64,000 bases of DNA from positions 6,944,001 through 7,008,000 of the forward strand of contig NC_065876.1 in the NCBI RefSeq assembly GCF_933775445.1, written 5' to 3'. The DNA comes from Argentina anserina. Taxonomy: Eukaryota > Streptophyta > Magnoliopsida > Rosales > Rosaceae. Made by a program: the position numbers and the translations under genes. Of the stretch, positions 27,901-40,281 are shown piece after piece (position 1 is the first letter of the stretch; the number at the start of each line of letters is the position of its first letter). The notes under the pieces were generated by a model that had not been told where the DNA came from, searched no databases, and worked only from the letters and a program-made list of their open reading frames with translations.

Positions 27901-28131
27901 CATAAGGGGGAGTGTTCCGGGAGAATTACCATTCTACCATGTATGTGTCTTAGCCTAATAGGGTTCATGTTAGGAGATAGATTAGCATCTCCGTAATAGA
28001 TTAAGACTCCATAATAGATTAGGACTCCGTAATAGATTAGGACTCCGAATCCTACAAGATTGTTGTTTTTGTAATGCCTATATATAGGCCAACATATCAT
28101 TCAATAATACAATTATTTTCATCCTGCATCA
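27901..28131 (+). repeat. Polypurine tract and 3' LTR of the large Copia element
   Basis: AAGGGGGAG at 27904-27912 is the plus-strand primer tract. The LTR is 27913-28131 (219 bp), ending CATCCTGCATCA. It is 35 bp longer than the 5' LTR, because an 18-bp unit (TAATAGATTAGGACTCCG) occurs three times here (about 27990-28045) and once in the 5' LTR. Confidence 0.9.
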
Positions 28132-28136
28132 AATCT

Positions 28137-31100
28137 CAAATTTTAGATACTATTTTCTGGAACATAGGACAAATCAAACAGTATTAATTTGGTTCCAAGT
28201 GATACGAACATCCGAATATAGGAAATGATGTTTCAAACTTTTGGTTGAATTGGAACATGTTCATTTTTAATGCAATCATCATCTGATATTTGGTATAATC
28301 CCTTCTTTCTTCTTGATTAAGGTGACGTCCAAAATTACTAATCCAAAAAAGAATAACTATCCCATCAAAATACTTAAAACTATAACATTACGAATTATTA
28401 AAGTGCATGTAGTAGTACTTATTCAAATGGAATATAAATCACTGATTTATTAGATTCTTCATTCTGATTTAACGTGTAAAAAAATTTAAAGAGAAGAAGA
28501 TTATGTTCGTGTTGCGTCCTCTTTTCAACTTCAAGTACACGTCTATGACACATTCAAACTTATATTTAGCTAAATGATAAGAGTCAGCAACAGCTTTGTT
28601 CATAAACAGTAAATATTTCCTTTGTTAATCTACCATTAAAGTTGATTTAAGGCTATGCATAATTATGGGTGCTCGAACAGCTCAAAGTTAAATTCTGTCT
28701 GTCTCCTCTACTATTAGTTAAAGAATTGCAAAGTAGCAATTAATGGATCATTAGCATTGGTTTATATTAGGAAAATATTTGCTTTACTGCCGACCCTGGG
28801 ATGAGGAACTAAGCAAAGGTGGCTTGATTAAGCATTTAACATAAAGATTATTTGCAGCCAATTAGGGCCTCTAAGCATAAGATGAATCCAGTTGTTCGGT
28901 CATGTCAACAAAGACGAACTTTGAATAGTATCAATTTCATGTCTGGCTGTGGTATATGAATATACATTATCACAAGGAAAAGGGAGGAATAGCACTTTCT
29001 TCAATTGCTTATGAAAGAAGTGGCTTCTTGTTACCCCTATATTGTCTTCTGTGCACGTTATGGATGATGTACCTTATTTTCTTTCTTCCTTTTCCGTTGA
29101 TTGATCTAGTTTCATGATCTGTTTCAACTTTTCTGTAAGAGGATGATAACAAGTAACAAACTTAATTGGGATCCCTACAGTGCAGTAATATGTGCAACTA
29201 TACATTAATAAAAGTATACCATCACGTAATACATGCATACTGTTGTATGAAATTAATTCATGCATGGTGTTATTAATGTTTATAGATTTTCGATAATGTT
29301 TTTCATTTGTATTGATCAGTGTATCACTAAAACATACCTAATTTCTAGCCACCTTTTTTCTCATGACAAAATGTCAGTAATTGTGGCAACATCTAGAGTC
29401 GAAATTATATTAGATATCGGATAATTAAACTACCAGACAATGCGTGTAATATGTCAGCGCTACATGCATGTGAAAGTCTCTTAATAATAGATCTGAATGT
29501 TTGACTGTCCTATAGTATCGGGAAAATTCTAGGGTATAAAATATTCTCTGATGGGCGGTGATCTGTATTATTATCATTCAAAAGCGAAAAAAACCACAAA
29601 GACTAAAGACTACTGAGCGGGTTAAAATCAAAGAACCAGAAGGAAAAACAAATTAAACGACGGACAATACATTGAGAAAGGAAAGAGCTAGAGAGACGGA
29701 CGGAGGAGGCCGACTCCTTGCATGAAATCGAATTTAATTGATCACCTCTAGCTCGATTATCTCATCTTCCGGTCTTCCACCTCTATACCTAGGTTAAGTT
29801 ATAGAGGTGTTAGAGGGCGACTCTGATGGATTTATTTTGAGGCCAAGTACGTACGTGGTACACAATCGCTGGGTGTATCCGGCAAGGCAAGGTCGGAACT
29901 ACTCAGACAAGACGTAGGGAGGTGGTCCACCTTGAGAGAACAGGTGACTTTTCACTCTTCAACAACTTGAACAAGGATTTCCATAAAAAAAACAAAAAAA
30001 AAATCTTAAACAAGGATCCCATTAAAAGAACAACAACTTAATCAAGGATGGTGTGTTTAAGGTTTAGCTTTTTGGTCTTAAGAAAAATTAACCGTACCTG
30101 ATATTGTAAGTGGTAGCTGGGATACAATCATAAAAAATTATGAAGACAATACTGATTGACCACAACTCAATGAATGTGCGTGATGAGCTAGAGCTAAATT
30201 AAATGGAGTTTTCGCTGAATTTAAGTAGAATGTTAAAATTGAAGATTATTCTTAATTATAAACGGTCTGTACCAGTTTATAAGAAAGTTTTTCAAGTGTT
30301 AAGGCCATCGATTTTACTTTTAATTACAAATGGTCTACACCAATTTTAAGGTCAAAATTAAAAGTATAAAAAAGTGAGATCCTATTCTAAAAACTATAAG
30401 TTAAAAATAAAACATGCAAGTGATGCACCCTAGTGTACTCAATGATTGATCAAAATTCAAACCGTTGTCAGTTCCCCTTGTTTTCTATTTTCACACAAAA
30501 GAAACTAACAAATAAATTAGTGATGAGATTTCTGATGGATGGACAGAGAAGAGTAGAAAAGTAGTGATTGGACAGAAGGGAAATGAAATTGTAGTAAGAA
30601 ATGGTTCATTTCCGTAGGCAGCCCTTTAGATTGATTAGACAACCGATTTCAGCAAGGTGACTCAGAATCTGATGTGATGAGTTGATAACAAAATTTAATT
30701 ATCTACATTCCCATTATATAACCGTTGGCTATCGATGTGGTTCCCCCCACACTTCTATTCTGTTTCCTACTTATTTTAGCTTTGAACATATATAATGTAG
30801 ATGCCCCCAATTACTTAATTATTATATTTGCTCCTCACATTATTGACATTGATATTTTCTCCTTGTTGTTTACAAAGAACAAGTATGCAATTTCCTTCTC
30901 AAAAAAAAAAAAGAACAAGTATACAATCATTATACATTGTGACTGCGCTTTTGTTTTAGCCTAAAAACATCACTTAAAACGAAACGTAAGAAAATACAGC
31001 TAACGCAAGTAATTAATCACCAAATTTCAATACTTTAAATTTCTTTAGTAATAAAAAAATGCAGTTACAGACTTACTATATACTTCTATAAATGGTGCTG

Positions 31101-31412
31101 CTTCATTCGTAATTTGTGGGGTTTTAGTCCAACGAGGTTTGTTCATATGGTGGCGCCTCCAATGATTTAGGGCTATCATCGAAAAAGAATGATTTAGGGC
31201 TAATGTTGAAAATGAAAATCACATTGTGTTAATGTATGAAATGCACATGTATAATTATGTCGGAAACTTAAGGTCTAACTTAAAGTGCCCTCCACGAATA
31301 AGGATTAATGCCGGTCATTTGATTGCAAATTTGTTTTTGCATTATATTCATCAAGAGGTGATGCTGGCAGGCGAATCTTTAAGATAAAAATTGATGTTTT
31401 GGTACTGATCAT
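28137..31412. other. Gene-poor AT-rich region
   Basis: I see no protein gene. A diverged inverted or repeated element may be present at 29520-29960 (purine-rich, then CTCTAGCTCGATTATC), but I could not find its ends. Poly-A tracts lie at 29984-30002 and 30901-30911. The short ORF at 30725-30964 is not credible. Confidence 0.4.
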
Positions 31413-32504
31413 CAGTGGCAGATCCTATATAACTAAATTGTAGATGCTTGAAATATAAAATCAAAGAAAAATAAAATAGTGAAAAATATTGATAGTGTGA
31501 AATGTTTTTTATTAATTAAAACAAAAATAGATACAACAAAACAAGTTAAATTATCTAAATTTGACGCTTCCGTTTTGATTATGACATTATATAATCTTAG
31601 TCTAATCACCGATAATCATTGAAAAATAAAACAATTACCATTCTACCAACATACATAACCAAATAATTCAATAGAATAGTACAACACAAAAGTCACAAAA
31701 CAATTCAAAAATCTAGAATTTTATTCTATTAATTCATATATCAACAAACAATTAATTAAGTTCATTAGATGAAAAAAGCATAATGATTACCTCCGAGCAA
31801 TAAAACATATGTAACCAATGCAGTTGAATCAGTGGATGGAAAAACTTGTTTATTCACTTCTTTTCAGAAATATTGCAGCAACGGGGTCTAATGGATACAC
31901 TAATTAGCCGAATTCAACAATCAAAAATATTAATCTGAATATCCACAATCAATTGGAAAGATGTTGAAGCAAACCCTAAATTGAAGTTAAAAAGTCGAAA
32001 TCCAAACAACACCCAACACTTGCATTCAATAAAAATCTCAACTTGGCCAGAAATCTAAAATCCTCAAATCCTCAATTTCATTTCTTCCTAAAAAAATAAA
32101 AAATAAAATAAAAAAGAGATTGAAAAATTAAAAATCCACCTCTCTATTTCTTAATATTTGTTGCGATTCTCTCCGCCGCCACCTAACTCATTAGTGGAGT
32201 GTAGAGCTTTAATTTTGGGATTAAGGGTTAGGGCTTTAATTTTAGGGAAGAAGGAGAGGGGAGAAGGCGACGAGATTGAGAGAAAAAAAATTAAAAACAT
32301 GTCGTCTCCGTGAAATTGGAGAGGCCGAGAGGATGGGATGGGTGAGGTGATTGAGTGTGAGTGAGTGTAGGTGTGGGTGTGTGTATGTGTGAGATGATCG
32401 AGTGTAGAAATGTGTAAGGAATACTTGACTTAAAAAGAAAATTAATATTAGTATTTTTTTTTGTTCTGATTAAATCCCCTCCTAATACATAGGATCCGCC
32501 ACTG
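31413..32504. mobile_element. Non-autonomous hAT-type element
   Basis: 1,092 bp with terminal inverted repeats CAGTGGCAGATCCTATAT (left) and ATAGGATCCGCCACTG (right), a TIR type of hAT/Tip100-like elements. The flanks CTGATCAT and CTGAGTCT match at 5 of 8 positions, so any 8-bp target duplication has decayed. The inside is AT-rich, with a purine-rich block at 32215-32300 and no transposase ORF. Confidence 0.7.
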
Positions 32505-33014
32505 CTGAGTCTGACCATGCTGACTGGAGTGAGAACCCTGAAACCCACCATTAACGATACCGGCCAGCCGCCAGCGTATAATTAAGCACTTCATATGTAG
32601 TTATTTACGTGTGTCGGTGTATGGATAATTTCAACTTGAACTTCATCCGCAGTCAATGCTAGCTGGTATCAGTGGTATGGATGCAGGATTTCAACGTGAA
32701 ATTCATCGGCGGACAAACACTTTAGATACACCAGCTAGCCTTGAAAAGCAATTCAGAGTTTCATCTGTGAACTTCATTTAGCGTTTAGCCATCAAATGGT
32801 TACTTCGGCCTTAAGAAGGCCAAAACCTCCATCATGGTAAACGATTTGCAAACTTTGCTAGGAAAAAACAAGAATAAGCAGATAGGTATGCTTTAATGCT
32901 AGGTTTAGACAATAATCATCAAACAAGGATCTAAGAATTGAGCTGATTACGTACGTCATTGCAGTCCCTCAACTATCAGTGTCAGTAATGTTAAAACTTT
33001 AAAAGTGCCTATGA

Positions 33015-33064
<50 letters not shown>

Positions 33065-33965
33065 CACTATTTCTTAGGACTAAATCGTTATATTTATGAA
33101 TGTATATGTCGCAATATCTTCTCAATTCTGTTCTTTGAGCAGTCTAATTTAATTGCCACAACTTGCTAATCCCCTATACAATTAACTTTCAGTTGTTTAG
33201 TTGTCTTGTCGTCGTCAATAAAGAGAATTAAAGCCGGTCGTCCTCTAACTATTGCATCTGTACTAGTCCATTGATCAAATTTAAATTACCAAAAAGATTA
33301 TTCTTAGTTGTAAATATGAATGTGTTTCATGCAGCGGAGATCAGGTGACTTGCGCAAAAGTTAGTATTGAAGTAGAACGGAAAAAGGCTACAATGGTTCT
33401 GTCAAATTAACCCAAGATAGGAAAACATGGATATGTATATGCGGAAGTATCTATTTAGGGTTCAATCGATCATTGAGCATTTTTCTCTTCTTTTTATTGT
33501 AACACCCTGAAAGTACTATGACATTTAGCAACATTGTATCTCTCTTTCTCAAGAAACAGTAGAAAGGTGAATTACGGATACTTGGCATACTTGTATGTAC
33601 AATTCCTCAGTGTGGGAGAATGAAATCTGTTATTCTAAAGAACTATCGGAGATGATCAAATAGTCATAAGGGATTAAGAACATCAAAGTCATATATTCTC
33701 TTAAGAAAAATTCTTAGGATGGAATTTTTCTTTGGTTACGAATCTCATGATAATTAAGATGCACTTGTACAATGAAACAAGGCCTACGGGATTAATCCAG
33801 TAAGTAATGCAAAGGGAATAACTGAAATTAGTGATGGACTTTCCATTATACAAGTGATTGGTAGTGTTGTACAAAACATGCCCACGTATATCAAACGAAA
33901 AAAGAATATAAATCACCTTTCAACTTTTTGTATAATTTATTTAAGAATATATATATAATCAAGAC
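32505..33965. other. Spacer with (GA)n microsatellite
   Basis: A GA repeat of about 42 bp occupies 33020-33061. The rest is AT-rich with no recognisable gene. Confidence 0.5.
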
Positions 33966-34355
33966 CCTTCTAGTGAGAGATCTTTAAAAAAAAATGATAA
34001 CTAATTCACTAATTTTTTGATCACATTTTTACATCTCAACCGTTTAATTTTTAGAGTCTAATGTGTAGATCACTTTTGTAAAAATTCAGCCAAAATTAAA
34101 GTGTTTAAGTCATTCAAAACTGGAAATTAAACTTATAAACATAATGGTTCAAGTTTGACAGATTTAGTGCATTCATTGTTTTCACCAAGTTTGATATCTT
34201 AACGATCACCATTTTGACTGACATGTTACAGAAGTGATCTATACATTAGACTCTAAAAATTGAAAATGAAGATGTGAAAATATAATCGAAAAATTGGTAA
34301 ATGAATTATCATTTTTTTAACCAAAAAAATTGATCCCTCTTTAGAAATGGACTGT
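33966..34355. mobile_element. Foldback MITE next to the MIR319 promoter
   Basis: The left arm (GAGAGATCTTTAAAA at about 33978; TTTTTAGAGTCTAATGTGTA at about 34050) is mirrored on the right (TACATTAGACTCTAAAAATT at about 34243; TTGATCCCTCTTTAGA at about 34330). The arms are about 110 bp, with roughly 150 bp between them. It ends about 65 bp upstream of the TATA-like box of the MIR319 transcription unit. No clear target duplication was found. Confidence 0.65.
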
Positions 34356-34421
34356 ATATATAATAATGTCCATGCCAATTTTTTAATATCTTAAAATTTT
34401 AGGTCTGCTCTTTTTTTAGCT

Positions 34422-34428
34422 TATATAA
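34422..34428 (+). promoter_or_regulatory. TATA box candidate for pri-MIR319
   Basis: TATATAA in the context GCTTATATAACCCCCTTCC, about 330 bp upstream of the hairpin. Transcription would begin near 34455 and pass through a (CT)n tract, a common plant 5' leader layout. Inferred from position and sequence only. Confidence 0.5.
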
Positions 34429-34514
34429 CCCCCTTCCTCCCTTTGCAGATTCATGATATGTTTGGTTGAGGTGGCACACAAACCCATATCACACTTCAGT
34501 CTGGACTCTGGAGT

Positions 34515-34515
<1 letters not shown>

Positions 34516-34554
<39 letters not shown>
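34516..34554. repeat. (CT)n microsatellite in the MIR319 5' leader
   Basis: A CT run of about 39 bp between the TATA candidate and the hairpin. Confidence 0.9.
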
Positions 34555-34556
<2 letters not shown>

Positions 34557-34748
34557 AGCTAGGTTTACTGTGAGATGAGGGTAATTTTTCGAGGTTCATT
34601 CATATGACCTTTTTTTTTTGGTCTGACATTCATTTGACCTTGATTTTTGTAGATCTGTGCATGTAAGCATATATGATTGGGTACGTTCCTTGAATTTCAT
34701 GGATCAATATCTTCTCTCAGTTTGTTGGTGATGAGTATTGGCGGTACC

Positions 34749-34938
34749 TCAGGAAGGGAGCTTTCTTCAGTCCACTCATGGGTGGCAGTAGGATTTCAAT
34801 TAGCTGCCGACTCATTCTTCCAAATACTGGGTTCTTAGATCGTACGTTCAGGACGGACCCAGTAAATGTGTGAATGATGCGGGAGACAAGTTGGATCTTA
34901 AGCCTCCTGTACTTGGACTGAAGGGAGCTCCCTTATCA
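34749..34938 (+). ncRNA. MIR319: MIR319 microRNA precursor
   Basis: The 3' arm holds the exact 21-nt mature miR319 sequence at 34913-34933 (starts TTGGACTGAAGGG, ends GCTCCCT). The 5' arm at about 34755-34776 (GGAGCTTTCTTCAGTCCACT) pairs with it almost completely. The stem is long, as is typical of MIR319/159. Further pairing blocks include ACTGGGT near 34826 with ACCCAGT near 34857, and CATTC near 34814 with GAATG near 34872. miR319 directs cleavage of TCP transcription factor mRNAs and so controls leaf growth. There is no protein gene in the surrounding 10 kb, so it is an independent transcription unit. Confidence 0.95.
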
Positions 34939-37301
34939 GATAAGCCTTATTTATATACTTTATATTCATATATTATACTGAAGCTGGTCAATCATCAAAC
35001 GATAACCCTGAACTTATCTAGATATTAAGTATGCCTGGTAGCCCAAATCTTGATCGATTAGCTTACTTTTTGTTGTGTTTATCTTGTCGGGTAACCTAGA
35101 AAGGAAGCCCTATATATAGATCAACGCATGCTCACATATAGTAATAGTTATGTTATATTAGGTGTTTCTTAGTATCCATCTATTTGCTAGTTTAGCTTTT
35201 GAGCATAAAGTAATCTCTGCTGCACTGCTTGATGGTTCAAGTTGGTTTAAGCTGAAAAATGTTTTCATTTGTGTTTCTTACCTTCCAATCGAGCAGTTGG
35301 GGGTTCTTTTTGCGCGCGGGGTGTCTATATGTGGGAATAATGAGTTCTGTTTGCAGTTAGCTAGGGTTTGAAGACATTCATGAGAGAAGAAGAAGCCACG
35401 CTCACACGCTTTACAACATTAGCTTCTTGGTTCTTGCTTCCCAAGCGCAACAAGTTCCTAGACATGTCTCCCAGAGGCTCTGTTCAGTTACCAAAGTGTC
35501 CTTGTATGAATCAGCCAAATTGAGCTAGAAAATTGTTTGAATTATATATTTTACTGAGAATTAATGTTTGATTTGACTGGTGTTTCTTATGATATTGTCT
35601 GTAGTTCTTGAACTTTCAATGCTGTGTGGAAAAATTGTAAACTGGAAAAGAAGGGCTGCTTGGTTATTTATATTAGTATCAACTTCAACTTAGTTGTTCT
35701 TATTCCATTTCGATTCCATGCATATTTGTATAGTTCAACATATAAATTATAAAATGTCCTGGTCTTTGTTTTTTGCTCTTCCTCTTGTGCGATTATGCGT
35801 TCACGGTTCTCCGGCTCATGATATAACTAATACAGTATAAGAAATTAAGAATTGAAGTGGACTTATTTTGCAAAAGGAGCTCTTTCTTCTTCCTTTTGAT
35901 TTTGGGTTTTTAATTCCATTATGAATGCTGTTTGGAATCCAGTTCATTAAGTACATATAGAAATATATAGTTATATACCCACATACTGTAGCAATTTGCA
36001 CAGCCAAAAGTTTAATCGAGTATGCAAATAGAAGTTTATATATGAAAATGCTTCTATAAAATTGAAATAATATAGATGAACAATAACCATAGTTTGCTAA
36101 TTGATGAGGTCATTTGCTTAATTTCTTCCCTTTCCTGTTATTACTTATAACTTATAAGTAGTCAGTCAATTAATCTAGTTTTGCAATAAGGTTGGGTTCT
36201 TCAAGCTATACGTAGCTAGTGCTTCCAACCAAGTCGCAGCGAAGAAGTGACAGATGCCTCATCACAGTTATACTTACCTTCCCGAAAACGAATCTCTTTT
36301 GAATAGAAAATGTACTTCAAGTTCCAACCACAGATGATATTTCTGTTTTCCACCATTACAACTTACAAGACAGATCGATGCATGGGTTTTAACCTTTGCA
36401 TTCTTTACGGTTTACCTCCTCAGTATCTCCTCCTGTGTTTTCCTCTGCCTCTCTAAGCAAAACAAACACTGTTACCAGAAATGGATACAGCCTTTTACCT
36501 CTCTGTCTTTTTTCCCAGCTTTGATCCATCCAACGGTTCTTTCTCGTGCTTTTTATTAATCACCGCACCATCTTTAACAAACATGAGTGCCATTGTTTTT
36601 TGTCTTCTTTTTTTTTGGTCAATTGTTTTTTGTCTTCGTTCTTGTGCAAATATTTGGTGAATCAATTTGTGTGGAATTTTCCACGCGTTCATTTCCTACT
36701 GATGAATAAACAGACGAATTTTCGAGGGGTCTAAATTTCGTGCTTATTAAACTCCCAAATGTACTGTCAAACTAAGCACAATATCTTGTCTTTATTCTTT
36801 GGTTCCTGTATGTTCTGATCCATTTGGAAAAGGGTTAATTAATGTTGATGATCATCATTCAACTGATCTCATATCTTAATCACAATTAGTTTTCTTGCCC
36901 TCAGCATCTCAATCTTTAGATTTGAACCAACATCTTTTTAGAAAGCGATGAGAGATTGATATATAGCGATCGATGCTAGCTTCTGTCTTTTGTGATTAAT
37001 TAAAATGATGGGACTAGTCAGTGTGAAATACTGCGATCGAGTTTGTGAACTACAAGACTTGAGAAGTACGTGTAAAGTGAAGGGAAAATTGGTGCAAGAA
37101 AGTATTCATAAAGCGTAACATAAAATCGATCTAATTAACAGATAGATACACATGCAACTTAGAATTCATTCATCATACGAACCCAAAAAAAAAAACTTTC
37201 ATTCTACTTACTGCACCCAAAATATTAGTTAAGGAAATGAAAGACTTCATATCAGAATCAAGCGTAAGCTAATAAATAAATACATTGAAAATTAAAAATA
37301 A
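34939..37301. other. Downstream part of pri-MIR319 and AT-rich spacer
   Basis: The pri-miRNA may continue several hundred bases, possibly spliced. No protein gene was recognised. The short ORFs at 35162-35371 and 36495-36734 lack any family signature. Confidence 0.4.
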
Positions 37302-37528
37302 ATGTGTGTTACGAGATAATTACTATTCTACCATTGCGTGTATCTTAGCCTTATTAAGTTTCCTGTTAGAGATAGATTCGCATCTCTGTAATAGATTAGG
37401 ACTCCGAATCCTATGAGATTATGGTTATGTAATGCATATATATTGACATAATTATCAATCAATAAACGGTTACGTTCTGTTCTATTACGTCGTTATTATT
37501 CTCGTTTTGTTCATCCTCCAACAATGTG
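37302..37528 (+). mobile_element. Solo LTR related to the large Copia family, TSD ATGTG
   Basis: The LTR at 37307-37523 (217 bp) starts TGTTACGAGATAATTACT and ends CATCCTCCAACA. It shares TAATAGATTAGGACTCCGAATCC and neighbouring words with the LTRs at 20830 and 27913. ATGTG stands exactly on both sides (37302-37306 and 37524-37528). Its 3' half differs from the other LTRs, so it is a separate subfamily. Confidence 0.88.
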
Positions 37529-37782
37529 TACATATAAAAATATATTTATACACAACACACTATATTTGAATGGGTGGGTATATTGAATATATAATTCAAA
37601 GTAGGGTTAAGTAGGTAGAAAAAAAGATGTACATAAATAATTTGATTAACAAAATAATCCTCATTTTAAAGAATATTTTTATTTTTTTAAGAAAAATATA
37701 AATAGAAAATGACAACATTACCCCTCATGTGCATGACATGTGACACAAAATTGGATAGAAACAGTTAAATTTAACGGATGAG

Positions 37783-37955
37783 GTGCAAATCGGCAATTTT
37801 TACTAAGTTTAGGAGGTAAATTGACTCAAATACAAAGTCAGGGTGTAAATCGGTAATTTTTACCAAGTTTAGGAGGTAAATTGACTCAAATGCAAGTTCG
37901 GGGTGCAAATTGACAATTTCAGCCAAATTTAGGGTGTAAATCGGCATTTATGCCA
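37783..37955. repeat. 60-bp tandem repeat
   Basis: GTGYAAATCGGYAATTTTTA starts at 37783 and 37843, with a third, partial and more diverged unit at 37903. Each full unit includes TTTAGGAGGTAAATTGACTC. The period is exactly 60 bp. Confidence 0.85.
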
Positions 37956-38772
37956 AATAAAATTAGAGGTATGAGTTTAGTTTAAAAAAGTTCTCCATTA
38001 TTGGACTTATCTCTAATTTTCTCATAAATAAATTTAATTACTACTTATTAACCCTATAAGATTTGTGCTGTACGACTACACGTGATAATTTGGTTCATAA
38101 TCGTCAAATATCCCGCTTACCTCAGAGGGGTATTCTAAATTGCTGTACCCGGACCATCTTATAATTCCTCTCTAAATCGAACTCCTAGTTCTTGATTTGG
38201 CGTCAAAAAATATGTAGAATTATATATCAGTAACCAATTAATATTTGGTAATTTGTATTGAACTACAAGTACTAATTAAACTCCTAATTATTCTGAGCAT
38301 TAACTAGCAGTAGCCATTCACACATGTAAATTGCAATTAGAGGGTAGCTGTGCTGAAATGTAAAGTATATGAGTGCCAAATCATCATGGGGATATGCTTT
38401 GGTCAGTCAGCACCTGTGGAAGGAATGTAGAGTCAGCATCAGCTTTTCAATTACTAAAACACCAATGATTTGGTTAGAGTTAATTAATTAGATGTCCGTG
38501 ATGTTGTTAATTAACACGCTAGTCTCCAGAGCAGTCAAAGTGCAAAAGCTCTTGCTGTGTTGCCATCACTTAGAGAATTTATGTCGTTTTCAGAACAATG
38601 GTTAGTACGACATGGAAATGAAAATACGACTGGAGAAACAATCAATTACAAATAAGACAAATTTCTCCCATGAATGACAGAACAGGAGATGCCTAAAGAC
38701 TAACGCTAGTTTAGAAGAGAAGATAAGGTCCTGTAATTGTTCGACTTGCTGAAATTAATTGGAAGCTCTAGC
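37956..38772. other. Upstream region of the C45-like gene
   Basis: AT-rich. It may hold the promoter and 5' UTR of the gene starting at 38773. Nothing specific was identified. Confidence 0.4.
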
Positions 38773-39188
38773 ATGGGAGCAGAAGGGTTCGAGATATTTG
38801 AAGTTGGCCCTTGTGAAGATGCTTACACAATGGTCTACCTGATAGGCCAGAGGTTTTCAAACAAGATAAAGAGCAGGTTGGCCAGTGACCTCATTCTTCA
38901 AGACCAGCTCCTCCCATTTGCTCAGACCACAGAGTCACAGCCACTCATTCAGTCTCTTACTGAAAATCACCGGAGCAAGTTTCCGAGGTTATGGGACGAG
39001 CTCGTAGGAACTGCAGACGGAAGTGGTGTGCCAGTTCTTGAAGTAATGGTCAATTAAGAAGTTTAGTTTTTCAATTACACTACTAATAGCATTGGTGTAC
39101 GTTATAATCACATTGAAGTTGTTTGGTTATCTGTAGATTATGCTGATCAACTTTAGGAAGGAAATTCTTCCATTTATTCCAAAGACAG
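38773..39188 (+). pseudogene. Peptidase C45 / acyl-transferase-like gene, 5' block (exons 1-2)
   Basis: Exon 1 (38773-39042, 90 codons) starts MGAEGFEIFEVGPCEDAY and contains VYLIGQRFSNKIKSRLASDL. Exon 2 (39137 to about 39188) reads IMLINFRKEILPFIPKT. This is the N-terminal part of the plant family related to isopenicillin-N acyltransferase (peptidase C45), whose role is poorly known. Splice sites are good. After IPKT the plus strand stops matching, and the next exons of the same gene appear on the opposite strand. The segment with the N-terminal-nucleophile Cys expected soon after this point was not found. Confidence 0.82.
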
Positions 39189-40060
39189 TGGATATGCTTA
39201 CCTGATTGACCTTGAGATGGAGATACATGTTTGCATGGAAGAATGGTGTTACTCCGATCTCATAAACTGAAACCCGGTTCTTTGATGCAGTTTCTACATT
39301 GATAATTCTTTGTTCCCTTGTCTCAATTAGATTGTAACTATGGCCTGTTGAAACGCCTGCTGATTCAATTCTGCAGGTGCAATCCATGCTATTAAAACCA
39401 GTGTATTGGCCTAATTTAGCTATTTAAAGAGCTCAGATTACTAGGTCTTACACATAATGCATCATCAATGCTCTTTGCTTCAAGCAGGTCTCGTGAAATA
39501 AAGTTCCGGCCAATCCCTCCAGCAACAATCTCACTTTCAGATGGGGGTACCGAATTTAACGTAAACGCCTGTAAATAATGCATTGGAGATAACCATTTTC
39601 AAAGCACATAAAAGTGATACAACTTCGTTCAAATTGATGCTGTAACATTTTGGTCTGTCACTTAAGTTCCTGTGACTTGATTGGACCAGATAAGCTGCAT
39701 TAATAAAGGGTAATCTTACCAGGCCACGACTGTTAAGGCCAAATGCACAGCTAGGGAGCTCTCCGGCATATGTATATGCAATGAATGATAAACCATTTGC
39801 CAGAGTTTCCTTCATCAAATAGCAGCAATGCCAGTCATTATCGATCATGTTACTTACTAGTTGCTGCAATATTTAGTGAACATAGGAGTGATAGGACTCG
39901 CTAGCTTTTACTTGCCATATTGAACGTGAAAGAGAGCATACGTGTGGCCAACCAGAGCAACATTTGCATCCTCATTGTGGGCTACCATTGCCATGGAATC
40001 ACTAGCAGACAGGACTTTTAATTGAATGGATGAGGCTACAATGTAAAGAACACAAGATTA
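39189..40060 (-). pseudogene. Same C45-like gene, middle exons in inverted orientation
   Basis: Read on the minus strand, four exons follow in correct gene order with GT-AG edges. 39942-40035 has DSMAMVAHNEDANVALVGHT. An exon ending at 39720 has ANGLSFIAYTYAGELPSC and FGLNSRGL. 39452-39568 has AFTLNSVPPSESEIVAGGIG and DLLEAKSIDDAL. 39202-39370 has GVSTGHSYNLIETREQRI and YEIGVTPFFHANMYLHLKVN. These belong between the blocks at 38773-39188 and 40282-40654. Reading frames are open, so the inversion may be fairly recent. Breakpoints lie near 39189-39201 and between about 40036 and 40281, probably in or beside introns. Confidence 0.82.
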
Positions 40061-40281
40061 TTAGTTGCCTAACTACACAGTACACACCAAACTGTTGAAC
40101 AAGTATGATCATATATTATCCATGATTTTTATTCAGGGTCGGACAATAACATGTTTAAGAATATAGGGCAATGCAGTAGATCCAACACAATAAAGTCATC
40201 CACTAATATCAAATCGATGAATCAATAATAATTGTGATAGGAAACTCAATTTCTTCAATTTTCACCTAGTTTAAATCACAG

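Larger units (their letters stand above)
20825..28136 (+). mobile_element. Complete but decayed Copia LTR retrotransposon with TSD AATCT
   Basis: The whole insertion is 20830-28131 (7.3 kb), flanked by the exact 5-bp duplication AATCT at 20825-20829 and 28132-28136. The order is LTR, leader, gag, long untranslated spacer, protease, integrase, RT, RNase H, purine tract, LTR; integrase before RT defines Copia. Gag and pol both carry stops and frameshifts, so it is not autonomous now. Relatives in this window are the solo LTR at 37307-37523 and the deleted copy at 59711-62890. Confidence 0.93.
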
